Shown piece after piece: positions 54,888-64,000 of a stretch of 64,000 bases of DNA (within the stretch, counting starts at the first letter, position 1; each line of letters starts with the position of its first letter). This stretch comes from Cervus elaphus. Taxonomy: Eukaryota > Chordata > Mammalia > Artiodactyla > Cervidae. The position numbers and the translations under genes were made by a program. Below the pieces are notes generated by a model. That model did no database searches, was not told the DNA's origin, and saw only the letters and a program-made list of their open reading frames with translations. The DNA is taken from assembly GCF_910594005.1 (NCBI RefSeq), contig NC_057841.1:17779001-17843000 (forward strand), given 5' to 3'.

Positions 54888-55913
54888 TCATTTTGGTTTT
54901 TTGTGTGTGTGTTGTAAATTAATTTACCTCTTTTAATTGGAGGATAATTATTTTACAATATTGTAGTGGCTTTTGCCATACATTGACATGAATCAGCCAT
55001 GGGTGTCCCTGTGTCCCCCATCCTGAACCCCTCTCCCACCTCCCTCCCTATCCCATCCCTCAGGGTCATCCCTGAGCGCCCTGTTTCTTGTGTCGAACCT
55101 GGACAGGTGATCTATTTCACATATGATAATATACATATTTCAATGCTATCTTTCAAATCATTCCACCCTCTCCTTCTCCCACAGAGTCCAAAAGTCCGTT
55201 CTTTACATCTGTCTCTCTTTTGCTGTCTTGCATATAGGGTCATCATTACCATCTTTCTAAATTCCATATATATGCATTAATATACTGTATTGGTGTTTTT
55301 CTTTCTGACTTACTTCACTCTGTATAATAGGCTCCAGTTTCATCCACCTCATTAGAACTGATTCAAATGCATTCTTTTCAATAGCTAAGTAATATTTCAT
55401 TGTGTATATGTACCACAACTTTCTTATCCATTCATCTGCTGATGGACATCTATGTTTCTTCAATGTCCTGGCTATTATAAACAGTGCTGCGATGAACATT
55501 GGGATAGATGTGTCTCAATTCTGGTTTCCTACTTGTGTATGCCCAGTAGTGGGGTTGCTGGGTTGTATGACAGTTCTATTTCCATTGTTTTAAGGAATCT
55601 CCACATCGTTCTCTACAGTGGCTGTACTAGTTTGCATTCCCACCAACAGAGTAAGAGGGTTCCCTTTTCTCCACACCCTCTCCAACGTTTATTATTTTTA
55701 GACATTTTGATAGCAGCCATTCTGACCACGGTGAGAAGTACCACCTTGTGGTTTTGATTTGCATTTCTCTGATAATGAGTGATGTTGAGCATCTTTTCAT
55801 GTTGTTTTGTGGAAGTTGCTCAGCATTCAAATGATATTTTGATGAATTTGTGGGGGAGAAAGTGGTCTCCCCATCCTAATCCTCTGCCATCTTAGGACCC
55901 TCTCCTCATTTTG
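54888..55913 (-). mobile_element. Internally deleted L1 keeping both ends, with TSD
   Basis: On the minus strand the element starts at about 55905 with an L1 5' terminus ('aagatggcagaggattagga'; about 105 bases to 55801), then jumps at 55800/55801 to the ORF2 C-terminal region and runs to the 3' end near 54896. The direct repeat 'tcattttg' at 54888-54895 and 55906-55913 bounds it. So one insertion holds the 5' end and the 3' ~0.9 kb, missing most of the 5' region, ORF1 and most of ORF2. Frames on the minus strand near 55627-55830 read L1 ORF2 protein with breaks. Confidence 0.87.
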
Positions 55914-58070
55914 TTTTGCTTTGACTTTACTATGAGTTCAACATGTTAAGCAATGGTTTCTAAAACAGTTGAACAGTCTTCTGAGGTAAAAATTTTGGAG
56001 CATTTGGAAAATTTGAAAAATTCTGGCAAGTTTGTTTAGCTGGTCCAATTATTTCATAGTCTCCCTTTCTAGAGTTGATACTATAACTCTAAGGAGGTGT
56101 GAATCACAGATTCTACAACATGAGGGTTTTTAATTTATAATGTTGCAAAATAAACCATCATTTGCTCTGTTCACTCCTTTTTTGGAAATAAGATGACTAT
56201 AATTCAACATTTTGGTAATTTTCCAAAAGAATAATGCCTCCTGTCTGACCTCCAATATGTATTTGTTAGTTTTCTGTTATGTTCACAGCTTTATGGTGTT
56301 GGGAAAGTCTGCATTTAAAGTATCTTCTGCTAAATGTTTGCTGGGCTTTTCCTCTGAATTATCTTGAGATTTTCATGACAGCCATGCTCTGCTAGGCCTA
56401 TTGCCAGCCTGGGGCAACCAGTGTACAGCCATGGGATTGAAAGGCAGCAGCTGGAGGAGCATTTAGGACCAGACTTCTCTGAGCAAGTGTACATCTAGTG
56501 GGGCTCACAGCATCTGACAACATCCACATTAGGCCAAATTGTATTCACTTGTGTCTCACCTCGTCAGCTTGCAGAATGCCAAGATTCCCCATGTTCTAGC
56601 AAAAGGGGAAGCAGATTAGCTCTGGGCCAGATAAGGAAGGGAAAATATGAGACATTTGTCAAAGTTAGTGAAAAATTAAATTCCGGACCATTGATGCAAG
56701 GGTCTCAAATTCTCTATAGAATTCTACCTAAGTCAAAGGAGGAAATAAAAGAAACACACAACCAACATAATTGTTGTCAAAATGTCTAAATTTTGTCAAA
56801 TGTCTTAATTTGTCAAAATGTCTCTGAATGTCACGGGGTGAAAAGGGAGAGGATTCTCTTTCACAATATTCAGACAGGATCAGGAGGGACTAAATGTCTT
56901 CTCAAGAAAATTAAAATAAATATACGTTAGTACCATGATATAGTATAAGGCAAAATTGCAGATAGAGTGCAGACAGAAGAGAGGCAAAACAGAATATGGA
57001 TAGTAGATTGAGTTACATTCAGGCTTGTAAACCAGTAGTCATAGTATAGTTCTGAATCTGGAGGAGAGGTCAAAGTAGGGAGAATTTACCACTAACTGTG
57101 ATAAAGAGAATATTCCAGAGGTTAAACCAAAACTATGGATAATAACAATATTAGTTGGGCAGCAGGAATTCAAAACCACTCAAGGACACTAAAGGAAGGT
57201 ATAGGTAAAAAGGCATTAGAGGTTTCAGCTGGACAAAATAGATAAAAAAAGGTTATATTATTTTTAAAAAGAGAGAAGAAAAGATAGCATAAAGCTGGAC
57301 ACTCAAAAAAATATATAGAGATTAGAACAGGGAAAGAATAATCTTTTTTTTTTTTTTTTTTCCATCTGATGGTAGAATATTTGGTAAATTTGTTCACATA
57401 AAAAGTGTGGGTGCCCACCCACAACAGGAGTAACAGATTAATAAAAATAAAGTAAAACTTGGCCTAACAAAGACTCTGGATAGATTGAGGTATTTCAGTC
57501 TGAGAGAGGAAAATGAAAGTTGCCTTCAGATATTTGAAGGACTATTGTCACAGAATAAAAATTGTTACTTTCTATAGTCTCATAATCTTATCATTCAGAT
57601 TTCATCTGCTTAACATTGCCTTGCAACTTCCTTCCGTTCCCTAATCCCCTGAATTCTGGAATTTTATGATGTAAATTAAAGTCAGAAATCAATGCAACAA
57701 AAGGTGACAAGAGAAGAGGGAAAGAATGAGGACGATTAAATTAGACTGGCAACTTCTGAGGGGAAAAGTTGCTTGACCTGAAGACAAGCTATTGATTCAT
57801 GAGGAACAAGATAAAGTAGTGACAAAGTGGGATGAAGGGCAGCGAGGCTCTTCTGACACACTGGGTTTGTGGAGCCACTGAGCCTAGGTGATGTCTAGCC
57901 TAAGTTCTCTTTACCACCTGATATTCATAAGTCTCAACTCTAGCCTCTGGCCCACAGTACCATTCAGAGTTACTGGGGAGTAGCGTTTTCATAGAATCAA
58001 TGTTCAATAACTCAAATAGTAGGCATTTCCTAGTCAAGGCATAATTAGCTTTCAATTTGTCACAGGTCTA
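55914..58070. other. Unique DNA, no gene seen
   Basis: Contains a small minisatellite (56774-56827) and a T run (57343-57361). No gene was recognised. Confidence 0.55.
56774..56827. repeat. Three-copy minisatellite, ~17-18 bp unit
   Basis: Three tandem units of the form 'ttgtcaaaatgtctaaat' start at about 56774, 56792 and 56809, with small differences between them. Confidence 0.85.
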
Positions 58071-58190
58071 TGCCAACCAGCTCCAGTATTCTTTCCTGGA
58101 GAATCTGCATGGATAGGGGAGCCTGGAGGGCTACAATTCATGGGTTGTAAAGAGTGGATATGACTGAGTGACTAAGCAGAGCACAGAAGG
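58071..58190 (+). mobile_element. Bov-A SINE fragment, diverged
   Basis: Runs from 'tgccaaccagctccagtatt' to 'gagtggatatgactgagtga' with a 'ctaagcagagcaca' tail. Confidence 0.85.
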
Positions 58191-58766
58191 AAATTTAAAG
58201 TAAATACTTGGAAAGCTATACACAAGAAACTTCTGTAAGATGCAAACTTCCCCCTTCCTCACATGGTGTTAGGTCTTGTTTCTGAGTTGCTGGAATGAAC
58301 TATCTATAGTGTTGATTCAAATCAGCCTTCTATTTATTAGTCCTGAGTTATTGCTTTCAGGTGTACAGATCAAGGAGAAAGTCCATCTGTTTCAGTTCTA
58401 GGAAACTCATGATCGATTAGCCATTGTCAAAATTCCAAGTAGATCAAATTATTATGATTACCAGTTATGCCCTGCTGCTTTCAATGGTAATCTTGCTTCT
58501 GTGTATTAATAAATCATACTTTGCCTCTGCTATTCTGAGAATCCAGAGTTCTCATTGAAATCAGGAGTCCATTTAAATGGTTGAATTTCCACTTATATTC
58601 TAGCCTAGACACAACCAGTGAAGTGCTCTTTAAGGCCTTGGGTATTCACTTATCAATAGGGAACATCATTTAGGATGCTTGCAGAACATGTTTTGGGAGA
58701 ATGACCAATTATACATGATAAAGCCACTCCAAAAATCTCATGTTTTCCTAAGCTTTTGGATTTATT
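58191..58766. other. Unique DNA, no gene seen
   Basis: No recognisable feature. Confidence 0.5.
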
Positions 58767-60184
58767 CAGTTCATTTCAGTTCAGTTTAGTCGCTCAGTCG
58801 TGTCCAACTCTTTGCAACCCCATGGACTTCAGCACACCAGAATTCCCTGCCTGTCCATCACCAGCTCCCAGAGCTTGCTCAAACTCATGTCTGTTGAGTC
58901 GGTGATGCCATTCAACCATCTCATTCTCTGTCATCCCCTTCTCCTCCTGCCTTCAATCTTAATCTTTCCCAGCATCAGGGTCTTTTCCAATGAGCCAGTT
59001 CTTTGCATCAAGGTGGCCGAAGTATTGGAGCTTCAGCTTCAGCATCAGTCCTTCCAATGAATTTTCATGATTGATTTCTTTTATATGAACTTGTTGGATC
59101 TCCTTGCAGGCCAAGGGACTCTCAAGAGTCATCTCCAACAACACAGTTCAAAAGCATCAATTCTCTGATGCTCAGTTTTCTTTATAGTCCAACTCTCACA
59201 TCCATACATGACAACAAGAATAATCATAACCTTGACTAGATGCAACTTTGTTGGCAAAGTAATGTCTCTGCTTTTTAATATGCTGTCGAAGTTGTTCATA
59301 GCTTTTCTTCCAAAGAGAAATAATCTTTTAATTTCATGATCTTTTAATTTCATAATCTTTTAATTCCACCATCTGCAGTAATTTTGGAGCCCCCCAAAAT
59401 AAAGTCTGTTACTGTTTTCATTATCTCCCCATCTATTGCCATGTAATGATGGGACCGGATGCCATGATCTTAGTTTTCTGAGTGTTGAGTTTAAAGCCAA
59501 CTTTTTCACTCTCCTCTTTCACTTACATCAAGAGGCTCTTTAGTTTTTCTTTGCTTCCTGTCACATGGGTGGTTTCATCTGCATATCTGAGGTTATTGCT
59601 ATTTCTCCTGGCAATCTTGATGCCAGATTTTGCTTCATCAAGCCCAGCAATTCACATGATGTACTCTGCATATAAGTTACAAAAGCAGGATGACAATAAA
59701 TAGCCTTGACCTATTCCTTTCCCAATTTGGAACCAGTCTGTTGTTCCATGTATAGTTCTGTTAATTTTTGATCTGCATACAGATTTCTCAGGAGGCAGGT
59801 CAGGTGGTTTGGTATTCCCATCTCTTGAAAAATTTTCCACAGTTTGCTCTGATCCACAGTCAAAGCTTTGGTGTAGTCAATACAGCAGAAGTAGATGCTT
59901 TTCTGGAACGCTCTTGATTTTTCTATGATCCAACAGATGTTGGCAATTTGACCTCTGGTTCCTCTGACTTTTCTAAATTCAGTTTGAACATCTGGAAGTT
60001 GTCAGTTCATGTACTGTTGAAGCCTGGCTTGGAGAATTTTGAGCATTACTTTGCTAGCATGTGAGATGAGTGCAACTGTGCAGTAGTTTGAACAATCATT
60101 GGCATTGACTTTCTTTGGGATTCAAATGAAAATTGTCCTATTCCAGTCCTGTGGTCACTGTTGAGTTTTCCAAATTTGCTGGCA
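58767..60184 (-). mobile_element. BovB LINE 3' 1.4 kb, antisense
   Basis: The element's 3' end is at 58767 (plus-strand 'cagttcatttcagttcagtt'). On the minus strand it extends back through the RT C-terminus, the catalytic region and the RT start to 'tgctggcatc' complement at about 60184, where a sense BovB begins. Coding frames are broken. The catalytic region survives as plus-strand 'ggtttcatctgcatatctga'. A 16-bp motif is triplicated at 59319-59368. Confidence 0.9.
59319..59368. repeat. 16-bp triplication inside BovB
   Basis: The phrase 'atcttttaatttcat' occurs twice and a third variant 'atcttttaattccac' follows, with about 16-base spacing. Other BovB copies here have it once. Confidence 0.9.
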
Positions 60185-62052
60185 TCTTTGACAGAGTGCA
60201 TGAAGAACTATGGACAGAGGTTCATGACATTATAAAGGAGGCAGTGATCAAGATCATCCCCAAGAAAAAGAAATGCAAAAAGGCAAAATGGTTGTCTGAG
60301 GAGGCCTTACATATAGCTGAGAAAAGAAGAGAAGCTAAAGGCAAAGAAGAAAAGGAAAGATATACCCATTTGAATGCAGAGTTCTAAAGAACAGTAAGGA
60401 GAGATAAGAAAACCTACCTCAGTGACCAGTGAAAAGAAATAGAGGAAAACAAGAGAATGGGAAAGACTAGAGAAAGACTTCAAGAAAATTAGAGATATCA
60501 AGGGAACATTTCTTGCAAAGATGGGCACATTAAAGGACAGAAATGGTATGGACCTAACAGAAGCAGAAGCTATTAAGAAGAAGTGGCATCAATACACAGA
60601 AGAACTATACAAGAGAAATCATAATGACCCACATAAGCACAATCATGTGATCACTCACCTAGAGCCAGACAGCCTGGAATGCGAAGTCTAGAGGGTCTTA
60701 TGAAGCATCACTAACAACAAAGCTAGTGGAGGTGATTGAATTCCAGTTGAACTATTTCAAATCCTAAAAGATGAGTCTGTGCAAGTGCTGCACTCAACAT
60801 GCCAGCAAATTTGGAAAACTCAGCAGTGGCCACAGGACTGGAAAATATCAGTTTTCATTCCAATCCCAAAGAAAGGTAATGCCAAAGAATGCTCAAACTA
60901 CCACGCAATTTCACTCATCTCACACACTAAAAAAGTAATGCTTAAAATTCCTTAAACCAGGCTTCAACAGTATGTGAACTCTGAACTTCTAGATGTTCAA
61001 GCTGGATTTGGAAAATGCAGAGGAACCAGAGGTAAAGTTGCCAACATCTGGTGGATCATTGAAAAAGCAAGAGAGTTCCAGAAAAACATTTACTCCTGAC
61101 TTATTGAATACAACAAAGCTTTTGACTGTGTGGATCTCAACAAACTGTGAAAAAGTCTTAAAAAGATAGGAATGCTGGAACACCTTACCTGCCTCCTGAG
61201 AAACCTGTGTGCAGCTCAAGAAGGAACAGTTAGAAATAGACTTGAAACAACAGACTGATTCCAATTTGGGAGAGGAGTACATCAAGGCTGTATATTATCA
61301 CCTTGCTTATTTAACTTACATGCAGAGTACATCTTGAGAAATGCCGGGCTGGATGAAGCACAATCTGGCATCAAGATTGCAGGGAGAAATAGCAATAACC
61401 TCAGATTTGCAGATGACACAACCCCTATGGCAGAAAGCAAAGAAGAACTAAAGATGCTCTTGATCAAAGTGAAAGAGGAGAGTGAAAAAGTTGGCTTAAG
61501 ACTCAACATTCAGAAAAGTAAGATCATGGCATCCAGTCCCATCACTTCATGGCAAATAGATGGGGAAATAATGGAAACAGTGAAGGACTTTTTATGGGGG
61601 GACTCCAAAATCACTGCAGATGGTGAATGCAGTCATGACATTAAAAAATGCTTGCTCCTTGGAAGAAAGTCTATGACCAACGTAAACAGTATATTAAAAA
61701 GCAGAGACATTACTTCACCAACAAAGATTCATCTCATCAAAGCTATGGTTTTTCCAGGAATCATGTATGGATGTGAGAGTTGGACTATAAAGAAAGCTGA
61801 GCAGTGAAGAATTGATGCTTTTGAACTGTAGTATTGGAGAAGACTTGAGAGTCTCTTGGCCTGCAAGGAGATCCAACCAGTCCATCCTAAAGGAAATCAG
61901 TCCTGAATATTCATTGGAAGGACTGATGCTGAAGCTGAAACTCCAATACTCTGGCCCCCTGATGTGAAGAACTGACTATTTGGAAAAGACCCTGATGCTG
62001 GGAAAGATTGAAGGCAGGAGGAGAAGGGGATGACAAAGGATGAGATGGTTGA
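60185..62052 (+). mobile_element. BovB LINE, sense, head-to-head with the antisense copy
   Basis: Starts within the endonuclease-RT linker ('tgcatgaagaactatggaca') and runs through the RT to 'caaaggatgagatggttg', about 150 bases short of the BovB terminus. It then passes directly into a short antisense BovB piece. The lack of its own 3' end shows it is not a simple target-primed insertion in its present state. Confidence 0.88.
60206..61807 (+). pseudogene. BovB linker and reverse-transcriptase remnant
   Basis: Linker protein sequence is open from about 60206 to 60387 ('KKKKCKKAKWLSEEALHIAE' region). It then meets stops and shifts through the linker and RT fingers, and reopens at 61334-61807 (157 codons) across the RT palm. 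The catalytic F-A-D-D (usual Y-A-D-D) is at residues 25-28 (61406-61417), and the C-terminal 'MYGCESWTIKKAE' block is kept. Stops such as the TGA after 'ETTD' near 61257 and the TGA in place of TGG near 61147 disable it. Confidence 0.86.
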
Positions 62053-62157
62053 ATCTCTAGTCTTTCCCATTCTCTTGTTTTCCTCTATTTATATCCATTA
62101 ATCACTGAGGAAACTTTTCTTATGTCTCCTTGCTATTCTTTGGAACTCTACATTCCT
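62053..62157 (-). mobile_element. Short BovB piece, antisense
   Basis: Plus-strand 'ctctagtctttcccattctc' to 'attctttggaactctacatt' is the reverse complement of the BovB linker region. It may be the left-over 5' part of the antisense copy at 58767-60184, with the sense copy between them. Confidence 0.82.
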
Positions 62158-64000
62158 TGGTTGAATTGAATTTGGATTCCTTGCAATACATTAAACTAAG
62201 ACATTTCTGGCATCTTCACTTCTTTTGGCTTAGGTTACTCCTGAATCTAGTTTCAGTTAACAACCCATGAAAATAATTAAATCCACTTTCAGTTACTTGA
62301 GTTAGTTTGTTCTAGTACATCAAATCCATACTCTTGTAATTACACCAAAACTGACAAATTCAACTTGATCTAAAATATGTTACTCTTTCCCTGGCCTAGC
62401 ACCCTTGGGACCAAATCCTATATGTTTATTCCAAGATTTTTTTGCAGATATAGACTATGGAAATATATAAGTCAACATCTAGGTTAGATTTTTAATTAAT
62501 GCCCAAGAGCATACTGGGATCTAACTCCAGATACCACATGGAACAATCCAGGGTCGTAGGAGGAGACCTGACATACTTTGTGTTGAAATCATCACAATGT
62601 TTCCAAGCATCACAGTTGGCCTCACCTCACAGGAAAGACGGAATATTTCTGAGATGTTAGTGTATTTGGAGGAGTTGGTGTTGTTCAAATTCTCTCAAAT
62701 GTTCCAATTCCACTCCTTCAGGGTCCAACTTTTCACCAAACAATGTCTCGTCTTTTATCTGATGATCTAGTGAAGTTGTGAATTTAACCCATGTTTTATT
62801 CAGCAACTCACATGATAAGATCCTATAACTGTTTTTGCGTGCATCAGCCTTGGAACCGTAAGAGATTATTTTAAGCAGGACATTTAAATGCCTTTATCCT
62901 CTACTGTAGTTAGAAGTAGACAGTATTTTCCATTATAACTCTGCTCTCTATAATGTTCTATTACAGTGTTCTTTCAGCCTGTCCAAATCATTCTTTCATT
63001 CTTGGTGGCCACAAATGATGACATCAGTATAACAGTTTGCACTGGATGGCACAGAATAAGACTAGAATAATATTAATGTCCTCCCTATAACAGTAACTGG
63101 ATCCTTCCCCACCCAAATCAAGGAGCCTTTTCTTTTGAGTCTGTGCCCTGAGACTACTTCTGCTCCCAATTATTCTGTGAGTCAGTGTTCATACTTGCAG
63201 GCAACAGAACCTATTCTTCCTTTAATTTAATAAAAAGAGATGCCCATCCACACCACAGAGGTGTCTGGTGAAAACCCTACTGATAGAGCCACCTATTGCT
63301 TAACACCTAAAACATTATAATCTCCACTATAACTGCTGCAAAACAAACAACAATGAAAACAAGAGGTTCCACCAGTATATTTTACACAAAAAATGCATAT
63401 CATTGTATCCTGATGTCTACATATACCTTCCAGATTTCATCCAGGTACACCTACTTGACTGAATCAGATCACAACAATCTGAGGTCCAGGGCGTCCAGCA
63501 AATGAAGCAGTTAGCTTCAGGAAACACATGCTACAAGGAGATTGGGGTGGTATTTTATGAACCCAGCTCAGGAGATGTCACAGTCACATTTACCAGTATG
63601 CAGTGATACTTTGATCTGAGATAGTTTTGGGACAAAATCTCCTTACTATTCGAACCTGGAGTATTAGAGTTAGCATGACTGCTATATTTCTCTGAGAGGA
63701 GAAAAGCACCTACAGATGAAAATTTCCATATGCAAAATAAAACTTGCTTTACTTGTTTATATTAGATATTCAAATTTACATCAGCACAGAATGTTAAAAA
63801 AATATCTTATTCAAGGTCAGTTCCTACCTTCAGGGATCTGCAGTCAGGTAAGGAGAAAGACACATAAGTAAATAATGATAAAATATTATGACAAATACAA
63901 AGGATGAAATGTGCACAGGGAAATCTTGTTGATACACAATAACAACAATGATGCTGGAAGTTAAAATGGATTGAACGTGTCCAGCTGTGTTCTTGGTTTA
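62158..64000. other. No gene or named repeat recognised
   Basis: The stretch has mixed composition. Several phrases (for example around 62990-63060 and 63120-63190) read like old antisense LINE or retroviral debris, but I cannot assign them. No coding exon was seen. Confidence 0.45.

Overview
The window is mammalian nuclear DNA from a ruminant, most likely a bovid (cattle or a close relative). The evidence is the repeat mix: many copies of the RTE-type LINE BovB, its derivative SINEs (Bov-A, BOV-A2, Bov-tA), ruminant-type L1 with polypurine/poly(A) ends, a cetartiodactyl CHR-type SINE, endogenous-retrovirus LTRs and old mammalian MIR/L2 pieces in an AT-rich background. I found no host protein-coding exon, no intact protein gene and no functional RNA gene. 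Every long or recognisable reading frame is a broken reverse-transcriptase/endonuclease remnant of a LINE; the other reading frames are chance.

Layout. 1-11.5 kb: mostly unique AT-rich DNA with scattered SINEs and one antisense ERVK-like solo LTR (about 3963-4710). 11.5-19.1 kb: a 5'-truncated BovB with a clean 12-bp target-site duplication (TSD), then a nearly complete but decayed BovB (14965-19093) that carries a nested BovB tail and a nested solo LTR with a 4-bp TSD. 19.1-22.4 kb: SINEs, unique DNA and a small tRNA-Tyr-derived insertion with a 13-bp TSD. 22.4-29.3 kb: a head-to-head pile-up of BovB copies ending flush against retrovirus-like sequence and an LTR. 30.5-36.3 kb: one L1 insertion bounded by a 15-bp TSD, lacking ORF1, carrying two nested BovB tails and apparently an 80-bp 3' transduction. 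36.5-47.5 kb: BovB and SINE fragments, an old L1 broken by two insertions, and a microsatellite grown on a SINE tail. 47.4-48.1 kb: an L1 with a twin-priming 5' inversion. 48.1-58 kb: mostly unique DNA with an internally deleted L1 that keeps both termini. 58.8-62.2 kb: a second inverted BovB complex. 62.2-64 kb: no recognised feature.

The elements do not form a pathway. They are a record of LINE activity: BovB machinery made the BovB copies and very probably the Bov SINEs, L1 machinery made the L1 copies and possibly the tRNA-derived insertion, and the two LTRs with clear structure are solo remnants of retroviral integration. Nesting gives a partial order of events. I see no new biological system. 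The most informative items are the structural oddities of retrotransposition (3' transduction, twin priming, internal deletion, tRNA-half insertion and head-to-head BovB pairs). Family names come from recognition by eye, without a library search.
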